Shown: positions 7,300-16,223 of the stretch, in pieces
Position numbering within the stretch: position 1 is the stretch's first letter
Layout of the letters: every line of letters begins with the position of its first letter
Assembly (NCBI RefSeq): GCF_004344915.1
Contig: NZ_SKFG01000029.1
Coordinates: forward strand, 1 to 39,074
Direction: 5' to 3'
Source: Paenibacillus albiflavus
GTDB taxonomy: Bacteria > Bacillota > Bacilli > Paenibacillales > NBRC-103111
Length of the DNA: 39,074 nucleotides
Notes under the pieces: generated by a model
Seen by the model: the letters and a program-made list of their open reading frames with translations, nothing else
Databases searched by the model: none
Told to the model about the DNA's origin: nothing
Program-made: the position numbers and the translations under genes

Positions 7300-7305
7300 A
7301 TTATA

Positions 7306-7351
7306 AAAAAACAGAGATATTTCAGTTTAAGACTGAGTATCTCTGTTTTTT
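7306..7351. terminator. Bidirectional intrinsic terminator
   Basis: A 14-bp perfect stem (7306-7319 with 7338-7351; AAAAAACAGAGATA and its complement), with a further inner TCAGT/ACTGA pair, has A and T runs on both sides. It separates the convergent YhgE-like and glycosyltransferase genes and overlaps the end of the latter. Confidence 0.9.
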
Positions 7352-8745
7352 ATCACCGCATCTGACAAACCTGTTAAGTCGGCACTGACATTTTGAAGCA
7401 ACGGATTCTTTGTGAGTAAATTGGTGATTTTCGTATCAATCTTCAATTGTTCTGACGATAAAGGCCGGTTTTTTTTGATGTCCATGAAAAGCAAAAGCAG
7501 CTGGTCATCCGGCCTATGTACGGCGTAATTCGCGACAATTTCCAATTCTGTTAACGAAGGCTCGTCTACATCATGGTCTTTATGCCAAGATTGAAAACGT
7601 TCAATCATGCGATTGTAGTCTTTTCGAAGAACATATGGGATCATATCAGGCATTTTCAACAGTAAATACTTTAGCGCTTCTTTTTTAATGAAAGTAGATA
7701 GGTGCGGATAGATGGCTACAAGTATTTGGGCGGTCATTTCAGCGCTGCTCAGGGTCTGGTATTTTTCTTGTGCGAGAAGCCATTTGTTAATTGGCGTGCG
7801 CAGTTTTAAATCAAGCTCTTCATCAGGAATAACTCTCTGCTCAAACAATTCCTTGGTTTTTTGGTGGGTTACTAAATCACATAGGCTTTGCAGTTTGGCA
7901 TGGTCCGACAAGGATGCGTGAAGTACAACGTCAATCGTGTCGATGATTCCGTTATAGTAGACAAGCTGAAGATATCGGTGGTTCTGCGGGCTGATTGCTC
8001 CGCACTTGTCAATCAGAAACACACGTGCTGTATCGTCTAGTATACGATCACAAGTAATACGGGTATCGTCCAACTGATACGAGGAAGATTGCGGATAAAC
8101 ATAGTATTTGTGTAATGAGTCTGCAAGGATGCCGACACGGCTGGCATTACGGAAATTTTCAATTGCAAACAGGGTATCATACCCGTAGTGCATACTTGGC
8201 ATATGTGAAAAATCAAATTTGCGTAAAACCGACACTTTGTAAAGTTTACACCATACTGTCCGCATAAACTGATGATACGCAGTAAAATAGGCGTTAAACA
8301 TTTCTGGTCTATCTAAAATGAGGCTATGATCCAATTTGCGAATACCAATCAGATTCTTGTTTGTCTCATCAATAAAATCATGTCCACAAGCAACGACATC
8401 GAGATCGTCATTCGATATAAACCGTACCATACTCGTCAAGAAATTCGGTTTGTATTCATCGTCCGCATCGAAAAAACAGAGATAATCGGAGTCATTATAA
8501 TTCTGGATAATTTCTGTCCAACTATTTCCCTTTTCGTGAACATGATTCTGCTTGTTTCTAAGCGCAATAATACGCGAATCTTTGGACGCATATTGTTTGA
8601 TGATTTTGCTTGTTCCGTCTGTCGAAGCATTATCCAATAAATACCAGACCCAATTCTGCTCAGTCTGGGCAAGCACGCTTTCAATCGCACGCGCTATCGT
8701 TTTTTCCGCATTATACGCGTAGGTGTAAAAAATACACTTTTTCAT
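7327..8745 (-). CDS. Family 2 glycosyltransferase with C-terminal extension
   Basis: This 472-residue protein has an N-terminal GT-A domain (about residues 1-220). YTYAYNAEKTIARAIESVL and LLDNASTDGTS bind the nucleotide sugar, and CFFDADDEY contains the metal-binding DxD-type motif. The remaining half is mostly helical and not recognised. It transfers a sugar from an activated donor, probably at the cytoplasmic membrane during polysaccharide assembly. It is the last gene of the leftward polysaccharide cluster, separated from the next by about 115 bp, and is lower in GC than the other cluster genes. The ribosome binding site AAAGGGATG precedes the ATG. Donor and acceptor are unknown. Confidence 0.85.
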   Translation of the reverse strand: MKKCIFYTYAYNAEKTIARAIESVLAQTEQNWVWYLLDNASTDGTSKIIKQYASKDSRIIALRNKQNHVHEKGNSWTEIIQNYNDSDYLCFFDADDEYKPNFLTSMVRFISNDDLDVVACGHDFIDETNKNLIGIRKLDHSLILDRPEMFNAYFTAYHQFMRTVWCKLYKVSVLRKFDFSHMPSMHYGYDTLFAIENFRNASRVGILADSLHKYYVYPQSSSYQLDDTRITCDRILDDTARVFLIDKCGAISPQNHRYLQLVYYNGIIDTIDVVLHASLSDHAKLQSLCDLVTHQKTKELFEQRVIPDEELDLKLRTPINKWLLAQEKYQTLSSAEMTAQILVAIYPHLSTFIKKEALKYLLLKMPDMIPYVLRKDYNRMIERFQSWHKDHDVDEPSLTELEIVANYAVHRPDDQLLLLFMDIKKNRPLSSEQLKIDTKITNLLTKNPLLQNVSADLTGLSDAVIKNRDTQS

Positions 8746-8860
8746 GCAACATCATCCCTTTAGTATTTAAAAATATTTTCATAAATTCGCGGGATTCTTC
8801 CTTGCTTCTATAAATTATGTGCGTATATACAGAATGTTTCTTCGTTCATAAAGAACGGCT

Positions 8861-9727
8861 TCACTTATCAGCTAAGTAATTCATCATATTATTTAGTTGC
8901 TTCTCATAGCCAGTAAAACGATTAGATATGATGTTATCACACATGCTTTGCATAAAAGCCCGTAAAGATTGTTCAATATCTTGGGCAATTTCCGGTGCAC
9001 GTTGGGTGAGATATTCTGCCCGTGTTTGATACATCGCCAAATACTCATCAAGCAACTCCGGCGTCATCTGCTTGTTGTGTATAAACGCCGTCATGTTGGA
9101 CGCGTGTTTCCTGAAAACATACATCGCGATATTCCACACAGCTATTCGCCCCGCCCGCTCAAATACCTTGTAGATCACGTGAATGTCGTCTACCAGCACA
9201 TTGTCCGGGAATGATAAGCCCTCCCACAAACTGCGCCGAAAGAGCTTGGTCGGCGGCGCGGCATTGTAAAGCCGACGGTTTAATAACTCTCTTAATCCTT
9301 GCAATCGGTCAACAACGAACCACTCATTGCAAATGAAGTAGGGCTCCATCCTGTCCCCGAAATCGTTATAGCTACCGCACATGGCAATATCGGCATTCTC
9401 TTCGCGTGCAAGATCGACGAGAAACGAGAGCATCGATGGCTCGCATCGGTCATCATCATCCACAAATAGAACATATTCGCCCGTAGCGGCAGCAAGACCG
9501 CTGTTGCGTCCAAACGATGCACCTATGTTGTGCGGAATAGTTACTAGTTTCACCCTCGCATCCGCTTCCGCGTAAGCCGCACAGAGCTCTGCTGTACCGT
9601 CGATTGAACCATTGTTGACTAGAATCAGCTCATAATCACCGAATGTCTGATTTCGCAAGGAGTCCAGCATGACTGGCAGATACTGCTCACGATTGTATGT
9701 CACCAATATAACGCTAATAGACGGCAT
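8861..9727 (-). CDS. Family 2 glycosyltransferase
   Basis: This 288-residue GT-A protein starts PSISVILVTYNREQYLPVML. It has the nucleotide-binding segment LVNNGSIDGTAEL, the stretch NIGASFGRNSGLAAATGEY and the metal-binding motif FVDDDDRCE (about residues 90-98). A putative acceptor-side segment includes VDDIHVIYKVFERAG. It is a processive or single-addition transferase of a surface glycan. The ribosome binding site GGAGGTG is 8 nt upstream. It lies 20 nt after the next GT2 gene on the same strand and belongs to the same operon, with high-GC codon use. Confidence 0.9.
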   Translation of the reverse strand: MPSISVILVTYNREQYLPVMLDSLRNQTFGDYELILVNNGSIDGTAELCAAYAEADARVKLVTIPHNIGASFGRNSGLAAATGEYVLFVDDDDRCEPSMLSFLVDLAREENADIAMCGSYNDFGDRMEPYFICNEWFVVDRLQGLRELLNRRLYNAAPPTKLFRRSLWEGLSFPDNVLVDDIHVIYKVFERAGRIAVWNIAMYVFRKHASNMTAFIHNKQMTPELLDEYLAMYQTRAEYLTQRAPEIAQDIEQSLRAFMQSMCDNIISNRFTGYEKQLNNMMNYLADK

Positions 9728-9747
9728 AGGCAGGACACCTCCAGACG

Positions 9748-11091
9748 TTAAAATTCGACGATAAGCAAATCGCTTTCGTCAATACCAAGCGCGATAAACT
9801 GACTCCTGAGTTCTTCCCGCACATTTGGGTATCCGGATCCAATCAGGATCGTTAATGGCTTGTCACCAGCTATTTTCGTTACAGCGGCAGGAAGGCGAAC
9901 AGGAATGCCATCAGCTAACATTCCGTTTTTTTGTACATCGTTGTCAAAGAAACCAGAAAGAGAAATCCCCTTTGCCTCAAAAGCAGTCTTCAAAAACAAA
10001 CCAATTTGACCAGTCGGAGCCAAATAGATATCTCCCCTCTTTGCTAAAACCCTCCTGGCCATTTGCTCAACTTTGTTCAAGCATTGTTCCCGCAAACGGG
10101 CAAGGCCTGTCGCAGCGCCCTCTGATAACAGCGTATCCACTACAGAACAGTCGTGGTCCTCCGAGGACGTGGCCATACCTCTGAGATCTTTTTGCTTCAA
10201 ACATTTATCTATCTCGGTGGCGATTTCGGTTATTTGCTCATTGCTCACGGTGCATAGCGCAGCAATAAGTTGGTGCCGAAAATGCTCCATATAGACGCGG
10301 ACAAAGCCGCGCTCTTGTTCCGTTGTGGCTTTGCACCGCATCAACCACGTCAAAGAGAGCAAAAGCTTGCAGCACTCCGAAACATTCTTCGACGCGTTTA
10401 TCCTTGAAATAGATGACGAACGCACACGGTACAAGTAAACCAATGTGTCAACGTAGTGTACCGAGCGCGCCGAGAGCAAAGTACGGACAGATACGTAGAC
10501 ATCATGATAAATATTTGCTGGCGGCTTTGAACGTTTTACGGGCGCACGATAATACTCCCGTAATTTTCGCGAAAAAATCAGCCGCCATGTTGCTACATTA
10601 AACGGCTGTGCTTCGGTCAGGTATTCAAGTGCTTCATCCTTATCGCGCCCGTTAATGCGTTCGGCTTGATAAGATTTATCAGTAAAATTGATGACACTTT
10701 CCTCTAAAATTGTACTGAACCGCCCGAAAAGCACATCGGGAGCATGGCTTCGTAATATATTCTCGATTTCGCTATACGCGCCCGGAGCCAACATATCGTC
10801 GCCATCTACATAATGAATGTATTGCCCACGCGCTTTTTGGGTACCGTAAATGACCGCCCTGCCGATAACCGGCTCACCGGTCAGCGCATAATATCGGATC
10901 TGTTTATGGTTCGCTGCGTATTCTCTGCAAATGGCATCGCTGCCGTCAGTAGAGTTGTTATTGACCAATACGATCTCATAATCATCAAAGGGCTGAGTAA
11001 TGATGCTGTCCAAACATGCAACAATATAACGCTCTAGATTGTGTACGCTTACGACAAAGCTTACAAGCGGCCTCTCCCCAAATATCCGCAA
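9748..11091 (-). CDS. Family 2 glycosyltransferase fused to a Rossmann-like C-terminal domain
   Basis: This 447-residue two-domain protein has an N-terminal GT-A domain with LVSFVVSVHNLERYIVACLD, LVNNNSTDGSDAI and the DxD-type motif YVDGDDMLA (about residues 93-101). The C-terminal segment (about 345-447) contains GDIYLAPTGQIGLFLKTAFE, then FFDNDVQKNG and LTILIGSGYPNVREEL, a pattern like the nucleotide or sugar-binding Rossmann modules found beside GT2 domains in capsule clusters. It starts at TTG with GAGGTG 5 nt upstream; that ribosome binding site is formed by the final codons of the preceding decarboxylase gene, implying translational coupling. The role of the extra domain is not known. 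Confidence 0.82.
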   Translation of the reverse strand: MRIFGERPLVSFVVSVHNLERYIVACLDSIITQPFDDYEIVLVNNNSTDGSDAICREYAANHKQIRYYALTGEPVIGRAVIYGTQKARGQYIHYVDGDDMLAPGAYSEIENILRSHAPDVLFGRFSTILEESVINFTDKSYQAERINGRDKDEALEYLTEAQPFNVATWRLIFSRKLREYYRAPVKRSKPPANIYHDVYVSVRTLLSARSVHYVDTLVYLYRVRSSSISRINASKNVSECCKLLLSLTWLMRCKATTEQERGFVRVYMEHFRHQLIAALCTVSNEQITEIATEIDKCLKQKDLRGMATSSEDHDCSVVDTLLSEGAATGLARLREQCLNKVEQMARRVLAKRGDIYLAPTGQIGLFLKTAFEAKGISLSGFFDNDVQKNGMLADGIPVRLPAAVTKIAGDKPLTILIGSGYPNVREELRSQFIALGIDESDLLIVEF

Positions 11092-11093
11092 AT

Positions 11094-12185
11094 TTACACC
11101 TCATTTATGCCGTTTATCTTTAAGTACATTAAATACCGTTCTACCCCTGTCCGCGTATCCACGGAAGGTGTGTAATTCAGTACGGTTTTTATTTTGCTCA
11201 AATCCGGACAGCGGCGCTGTGGGTTGTCCGTATTGTAATGTTTATCCGCATGCTCACGAAATAGGATGCTCCCGTTATATCCAAAGATGGAATTCCCGAC
11301 GGAACGGTATATCTCCGCTAATTCCCGAATCGTCATTTCTTCCACGTCATTACCGATATTGAAGATGTCGTATTGCGCGTATAACGCGCATTTTAGCGAC
11401 GCGAGCGTCGTATCTGAAGCGTAACAGAACGTACGGGTCGCTTTGCCATCGCTGTACAAGACAATCGGTTCGTTCCGCAAAATATTCATCGCAAAATCCG
11501 CCGGGGCGCGTTTATCGTTTGTTCGCAGGCCGGGTCCGAAGCTGTTGAACGGGCGCAACACGGTCACCGGGAAGCCTTTCTGATGATGAAAATTGTAACA
11601 GAGCGTTTCGGCGTACCGCTTTGATTCATCATAGCAGGAGCGCGGGCCGGAGCTGTTAACGTTGCCCCAATAGCTTTCTGGCGTCGGCACCATTGTAGGA
11701 TCAGGATCGCCATAAACCTCGCTGGTGGAGTAAAACAACAAATTAAAAATGCCTCTGTCGCCGTAAAAGTCAAACAAACGCCGTAGCCCGATAACGTCGG
11801 CATCCATCGTTTCGATTGGATGCAATCGATAGTAAACAGGAGACGCCAGCGACGCCATATGAAAAATAAGATCTGCATCGCCTGCAAACGACAAATTCTC
11901 CCGAGTGACGTCGCCCTCGCGCACCGTAAACAGAGGGTGATCTTCTATTGCGTGGACCCACTTGGGCTTTCCGAATATATAGTTATCTAGCACATATATG
12001 CGTTTCACACCAAGAGTCTGCCCGTACTCCGCAAAAAACTGCACCAGCATAAACCCAAGGGAGCCAGCAAAGCCCGTTATGAATATGCTCCTGCCTGACA
12101 GTGCACTGCACTCGCGCTCTGTTAGTCCATCCGCGATACGCCGCAAGTCCTCTGATAGAATTTTATTTTCCGTCATATTGTTCAC
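11094..12185 (-). CDS. UDP-glucuronate decarboxylase-like SDR enzyme
   Basis: This extended short-chain dehydrogenase of 363 residues has the NAD motif GFAGSLG (about 38-44), STSEVYGDP, and the catalytic SCYDESKRYAE (Y185, K189), then RPFNSFGPG and TRTFCYASD. These segments follow the UDP-xylose synthase (UXS) pattern, notably ASLASPVYY, SYWGNVN and RSCYDE. The expected reaction is NAD-dependent oxidation and decarboxylation of UDP-glucuronate to UDP-xylose or the 4-keto intermediate. It sits directly after a nucleotide-sugar 6-dehydrogenase that would make the substrate. The start is GTG at 12185 or ATG at 12176; both follow AAGGA. A different nucleotide carrier (CDP) is possible given the adjacent rfbF. 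Confidence 0.82.
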   Translation of the reverse strand: MNNMTENKILSEDLRRIADGLTERECSALSGRSIFITGFAGSLGFMLVQFFAEYGQTLGVKRIYVLDNYIFGKPKWVHAIEDHPLFTVREGDVTRENLSFAGDADLIFHMASLASPVYYRLHPIETMDADVIGLRRLFDFYGDRGIFNLLFYSTSEVYGDPDPTMVPTPESYWGNVNSSGPRSCYDESKRYAETLCYNFHHQKGFPVTVLRPFNSFGPGLRTNDKRAPADFAMNILRNEPIVLYSDGKATRTFCYASDTTLASLKCALYAQYDIFNIGNDVEEMTIRELAEIYRSVGNSIFGYNGSILFREHADKHYNTDNPQRRCPDLSKIKTVLNYTPSVDTRTGVERYLMYLKINGINEV

Positions 12186-12191
12186 TTTTCC

Positions 12192-13427
12192 TTATCCTAA
12201 GAAATATCTACAATCGACGAAGCGTGTGTCCGGAAAGGTCTTATCAATTCCTTGGAATTCATCCCAGGCAGTTACAAGTGCGACCGTGCCGCAAGTTTCG
12301 CATACCTCATTTGCTGACGCGCAATAGGTGATGGAAAGTCTGTACGTGTTGTGAAATTCCTGCATGGCAAGTGGGTCATAGGCGTAGATGCTAACATAAC
12401 CGCCCTGTACCAGCGCGCCGATGATCTTCGCAGCTGGGCTGTCACGAACGTCATCAGAGCCCCGTTTGAACGACAGGCCGAGTATTCCGATTTTCTCGGT
12501 TTTCTCGCCTGCCGCACGGGCGATTTTTCGAGCAGTCAGTTCCGGCATTTCGTTATTAAGGGAAATTACACCTTCCAGTATTCGCGGCGTGAATCCCCGG
12601 TTTAGCGCGACAGCGTCAAGGGCAGCTATGTCTTTGGGCAGGCAATAACCGCCATATCCGCAGCCCGGATATATGTAGGTGTTGATTCCTGCGCCGGCAA
12701 GCCGTCTGTCCTCATGCAGAATGCGAAACGCCCTTGCCGTTTCGATACCATCGACCGCATCTGCAAGTAGAGCCATCTCATTCGAGTAGCTGATCAGCGC
12801 TGCAAGCAAAGAGTTTGATAAATATTTAATAAACTCAGCTGTGTTAGGCTCTACATAATGAAGCGGTGCGCCAAACAGCTTATAGAGCTCCGCGAGCACG
12901 TTCTTTGCTGCATCGTCAGTCACACCGCAGACAATTCTGTCAGGGTTCATAAAATCATCCCAGCACTTGCCCTCACGCAAAAACTCCGGGTTTACCGCAA
13001 CGGGATTACCCGCTCCCTTCGCCCTGACATACGGCGTGACTCGTTCGTTAAGCGTTCCCGGCGGAATCGTGGATTTCACGACAAGCACACAGACTTCGGA
13101 GACTGTTTCAAGAACACTATCAATCGCTAATAGCAATTGTGCCAAATCCGCGCTACCGTCAGGCAGCCCCGGCGTTCCAACGCAAAAAAAACAGATGTCG
13201 CTCTGATCCGCTGCATCTATCGCACTGTCCGCTAAGATGAATGTTTTGCCGAGATTTCGAGCAAGCGCATCGTCTAGTCCTGGCTCGAAAAACGGGACTT
13301 TTCCGCCGGCTATCTCTGCACAGCGCTCTTGGTTAATGTCATATCCGCGCACAGAATAACCTTTGTCCGCAAAACCAAGCGCAGTAGTCAGTCCGACAAA
13401 TCCAAGTCCGAATACGGCGATACGCAT
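12192..13427 (-). CDS. UDP-glucose/GDP-mannose-type 6-dehydrogenase
   Basis: This 411-residue enzyme oxidises C6 of a nucleotide sugar twice with NAD, typically UDP-glucose to UDP-glucuronate. The N-terminal Rossmann motif is GLGFVGLTTALGFA; the central domain has VNPEFLREG; the catalytic cysteine is C262 in PGCGYGGYCLPKD. The C-terminal domain (about 310-411) has LGLSFKRGSDDVRDSP, the UDP-binding fold. A double ribosome binding site (AGGAGGCGGGAGG) overlaps the rfbF stop, giving coupling. Downstream lies the UXS-like decarboxylase, so the two probably act in sequence. Confidence 0.92.
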   Translation of the reverse strand: MRIAVFGLGFVGLTTALGFADKGYSVRGYDINQERCAEIAGGKVPFFEPGLDDALARNLGKTFILADSAIDAADQSDICFFCVGTPGLPDGSADLAQLLLAIDSVLETVSEVCVLVVKSTIPPGTLNERVTPYVRAKGAGNPVAVNPEFLREGKCWDDFMNPDRIVCGVTDDAAKNVLAELYKLFGAPLHYVEPNTAEFIKYLSNSLLAALISYSNEMALLADAVDGIETARAFRILHEDRRLAGAGINTYIYPGCGYGGYCLPKDIAALDAVALNRGFTPRILEGVISLNNEMPELTARKIARAAGEKTEKIGILGLSFKRGSDDVRDSPAAKIIGALVQGGYVSIYAYDPLAMQEFHNTYRLSITYCASANEVCETCGTVALVTAWDEFQGIDKTFPDTRFVDCRYFLG

Positions 13428-13442
13428 TTCCTCCCGCCTCCT

Positions 13443-14225
13443 TTAATCCACCCACACTTTCCACTTCGCATTGCCGCTCGCCCAATCAGCTTCGAGGGCG
13501 CCTTTATCCCGAGCCGTATCCATGCATGCCCAGAATTTGTTATGCTTATATACTCCAAGCTTGCCATCTGCGCTCAAGCGCTCAAGCGGGCTGCGCTCAA
13601 AAATCGTTGAATCTCCATCTATATATTCAAAGACTTCAGGCTCCATCACCATGAACCCTGCGTTTATCCAAGCACCGTCTTCCTGCACTTTTTCGTGAAA
13701 ACCAGTTATTGTCCCATCAAGGTCATTGATGTTGAGAACGCCAAACCGCCCGCCTGGTTGAATCGCCGATAAGGTGACGGTTTTTCCTAACTTTTCATGC
13801 GTTTGTACCAGTTTGGTTAAATCAATGTCACTGACTCCGTCACCGTAGGTCATCATAAACCGCTCATTACCGATATAGGGCGCAATGCGCTTAAGACGTC
13901 CGCCGGTCTGTGTGAACAGCCCCGTATCCACGACGGTGACTTTCCATGGCTCCACGACATTCGCGTGTACAATCATCTTGTTCTCAGCTGTAAAGTCAAA
14001 TGTCATATCGCTGCGATGTATATAATAATTGGCGAAGTATTCTTTAATCATATATCCCTTGTATCCACAGCAAATGATGAATTCGTTGAAGCCGTAATGA
14101 GAGTAAATCTTCATAATATGCCACATAATCGGCGCGTCTCCGATTTCAATCATCGGCTTAGGTCGTAAATGCGATTCTTCACTTATGCGGGTACCGAATC
14201 CTCCCGCGAGAATGACTACTTTCAT
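13443..14225 (-). CDS. rfbF: Glucose-1-phosphate cytidylyltransferase
   Basis: This protein of about 260 residues starts MKVVILAGGFGTRISEES, the pyrophosphorylase signature, then HLRPKPMIEIGDAPIMWHI. It makes CDP-glucose from CTP and glucose 1-phosphate (EC 2.7.7.33), the first step to CDP-linked 3,6-dideoxyhexoses. Supporting segments are GYKGYMIKEYFANYY, MMTYGDGVSDID and QPGGRFGVL. I chose the ATG at 14225, with GAAGG 5 nt upstream, because the 40 upstream in-frame residues are hydrophobic and unlike the family. The usual partner rfbG (CDP-glucose 4,6-dehydratase) is absent; the next genes are a 6-dehydrogenase and a UXS-like enzyme. It is the first gene of the polysaccharide operon. Confidence 0.92.
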   Translation of the reverse strand: MKVVILAGGFGTRISEESHLRPKPMIEIGDAPIMWHIMKIYSHYGFNEFIICCGYKGYMIKEYFANYYIHRSDMTFDFTAENKMIVHANVVEPWKVTVVDTGLFTQTGGRLKRIAPYIGNERFMMTYGDGVSDIDLTKLVQTHEKLGKTVTLSAIQPGGRFGVLNINDLDGTITGFHEKVQEDGAWINAGFMVMEPEVFEYIDGDSTIFERSPLERLSADGKLGVYKHNKFWACMDTARDKGALEADWASGNAKWKVWVD

Positions 14226-14363
14226 ATAAACCTTCATTCTGGCTTTGTCAGCACAAATCCTAATGAAAGAAGAGCGCCAATCCACCCAAATAGTTGATAT
14301 TAAAAATAATATGCCGATGAATATGCTTGGGTGCTTGCACCTCATACACGCTCCTTAATTTAC

Positions 14364-14398
14364 AAAAAAAGTCCCGATGAAAAAATATCATCAGGACT
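14364..14398 (-). terminator. Leftward terminator after the alpha/beta hydrolase gene
   Basis: An 11-bp stem with one G-T pair (14370-14380 with 14388-14398) is followed on the minus strand by seven Ts. It also separates the hydrolase from the polysaccharide operon start. Confidence 0.85.
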
Positions 14399-14408
14399 TT
14401 GTATAGCC

Positions 14409-15434
14409 TTATTTAAATGTATCGCTCATCCATTTAGAAAATCTATCCTTCTCTTCAAATTGTGGATAATGAGCTGACTCCTCGAAAGAAATGAACTCCT
14501 TGTGATCCCCTTCAATCATATCAAAATATTTTTTTGCTGCATTAGATGATGCCATAGCGTCGTATTTACCCATTACAAAATAAAATGGTAAATCAAGCTT
14601 TGTGACTATATTAGGTAGTGGCTTATCAAGAACCTCTTTTACAAGCTGTGCTTGTGTCTTAAATCCATTGTTATAGCGAATTAAATCTAACAGATTATAT
14701 TCACTACTTAATAGCATCTCAAGTATATTGCCATCCGGTATATTAATAAGTCTTGAAGCGCCGCCGTATTTCCCTACATAATTTCTTGGAGCTACTGCCT
14801 CTCCATTATGTACTTTTTCAGCGAGCCCCTCTAAATACTTCACATCTTCTGTATTTCCGGCTTTTTTGGCTTCATTTATTGTGTAATTCAAATTATCAAT
14901 TTCACTTTCTTGCATATTACCCAATTGACCAATCCCAATATAGGTTTCATATTTTTCTGGTGCTTTATAAGCAGCCATTGTTCCTAAATATGTACCGTAA
15001 GAATGACTTAATAAGATCACTTTCTCTTTACCTAATCGTTTCGAAATATAATCGGTAAGTTCTAATAAATCATCCACAAGTACATCTGCCGTTAAATTAG
15101 AATAATCCTCATTAAAATGATATGATTTACCGCTTCCTCTTTGATCGTAATTAACGATAGTGAAATCCTTTTCTAACAAGTTTTGGTACTCAGCTGCATA
15201 AGGAATTTCGGGACACGCCGGCCCCCCGTGTACATTAATAATGACCGGGTTATTTAGATCACGACCTCTAATCATGATTTGCTGTTTCGTACCATTGATC
15301 TCAACTTGTTCTAGAACACTAATACTGTTATCCCCTTTTATACTCGAAGTCCATGTGGGCCTGAAAAAAGCGATTACCAGTATGATAATAATGAATACAC
15401 CGACATATTTTATTAATCTCTTTAAGTTTTTCAT
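14409..15434 (-). CDS. Membrane-anchored alpha/beta hydrolase (prolyl aminopeptidase-like)
   Basis: This 341-residue protein has an N-terminal membrane anchor (about residues 9-26, hydrophobic after KNLKRLIK) and an extracytoplasmic alpha/beta-hydrolase domain. NVHGGPACPE forms the oxyanion loop, VNYDQRGSGKSYH is the family segment typical of proline iminopeptidases, and the nucleophile is Ser in LLSHSYGTYLG. The acid is probably Asp in MGKYDAMASS and the base His in EESAHYPQFEE. The substrate could be an N-terminal proline peptide or an ester. It lies downstream of a NarL-type two-component system on the same strand, but a terminator lies between them. Confidence 0.85.
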   Translation of the reverse strand: MKNLKRLIKYVGVFIIIILVIAFFRPTWTSSIKGDNSISVLEQVEINGTKQQIMIRGRDLNNPVIINVHGGPACPEIPYAAEYQNLLEKDFTIVNYDQRGSGKSYHFNEDYSNLTADVLVDDLLELTDYISKRLGKEKVILLSHSYGTYLGTMAAYKAPEKYETYIGIGQLGNMQESEIDNLNYTINEAKKAGNTEDVKYLEGLAEKVHNGEAVAPRNYVGKYGGASRLINIPDGNILEMLLSSEYNLLDLIRYNNGFKTQAQLVKEVLDKPLPNIVTKLDLPFYFVMGKYDAMASSNAAKKYFDMIEGDHKEFISFEESAHYPQFEEKDRFSKWMSDTFK

Positions 15435-15509
15435 CTAATCCCTCCTTACCCAATACTCTACAATTGAAAAGTAATATACTGTAGTGCCGGTAAGTCACTA
15501 AAAAGTCAT

Positions 15510-15554
15510 AAAAAAAGAGTGAAGACAAAGTCGATTTAACTTCATCTACACTCT
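15510..15554 (-). terminator. Leftward terminator of the two-component operon
   Basis: AGAGTG (15516-15521) pairs with CACTCT (15549-15554), extended inward by AGA/TCT, and a T run follows on the minus strand. It overlaps the end of the response regulator gene. Confidence 0.7.
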
Positions 15555-16223
15555 CTTATCTTTTATAAGACTCTCTTCCATTGCTTTAGTAATAGCGGAA
15601 GATCTGTTTTTTACATTCAATTTCGAATAAATGCTAGAAACATAATTTTTCACAGTCCCCATGGATAGAAACATCTTTTCTGTAATGTCTTTATTGGACA
15701 ATCCTTGGGTTAAACATTTGAGAACTTTGATTTCTTGATTATTTAAATCATAGGGATGATTCATAGCGTTATGGTCTTGATCCGAATGTGAGTTATGATT
15801 TAATTGTATTTGTCCAAACACCTCTTTTGCTAATTGCTGAGGAATGAGGGAACCTCCGTGATACACCATTTTAATTCCCTGAACTAAATATTCTGGATCA
15901 ACAGCCTTTAATATATAACCCTCAGCACCAGCATTTAAGGCATTCAACACGTGAGTGACATCTTGAAAAGTAGTAAGGATGATCACTTTAATATGTGGCC
16001 ACCGTTTTTTTATTTCTTCTGTCGCCTTAACCCCATCCATCACCGGCATTTGAATATCCATTAAAAGAATATCAAGGTTTTCCCTTTCGCATAAAGCAAT
16101 TGCCGCTTCTCCATTTTCTGCTGTTCCAACAATCTCAATGTCAGAAATATTTTCAATCACAATTTTTAGACTTTTTCTTAGAATCTCTTGATCTTCAACG
16201 ATTGCTGCTTTAATCATGATCAT
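15546..16223 (-). CDS. NarL/FixJ-family response regulator
   Basis: This 225-residue protein has a receiver domain (about 3-120) with acidic residues near the start (VEDQE), the phosphoacceptor D56 in LLMDIQMPVMDG and the lysine in YILKAVDPEYL. The C-terminal LuxR-type helix-turn-helix (about 155-215) contains LNNQEIKVLKCLTQGLSNKD and MFLSMGTVKNYVSSIYSKL. It is the DNA-binding partner of the upstream histidine kinase; the genes overlap by 1 nt (TAATG), so they are co-translated. The target genes are not evident; the neighbouring hydrolase and ABC-F genes are candidates only by position. Confidence 0.95.
   Translation of the reverse strand: MIMIKAAIVEDQEILRKSLKIVIENISDIEIVGTAENGEAAIALCERENLDILLMDIQMPVMDGVKATEEIKKRWPHIKVIILTTFQDVTHVLNALNAGAEGYILKAVDPEYLVQGIKMVYHGGSLIPQQLAKEVFGQIQLNHNSHSDQDHNAMNHPYDLNNQEIKVLKCLTQGLSNKDITEKMFLSMGTVKNYVSSIYSKLNVKNRSSAITKAMEESLIKDKRV

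Noticed and set aside
9825-13206. Many long open frames on the plus strand across the glycan cluster
   Set aside because: They are antisense shadows of GC-rich minus-strand genes that have clear family matches and ribosome binding sites.
14226-14345. Hydrophobic 40-residue N-terminal extension of RfbF
   Set aside because: The family begins at MKVVILAGG and a ribosome binding site lies just before that ATG, so the upstream frame is probably untranslated.
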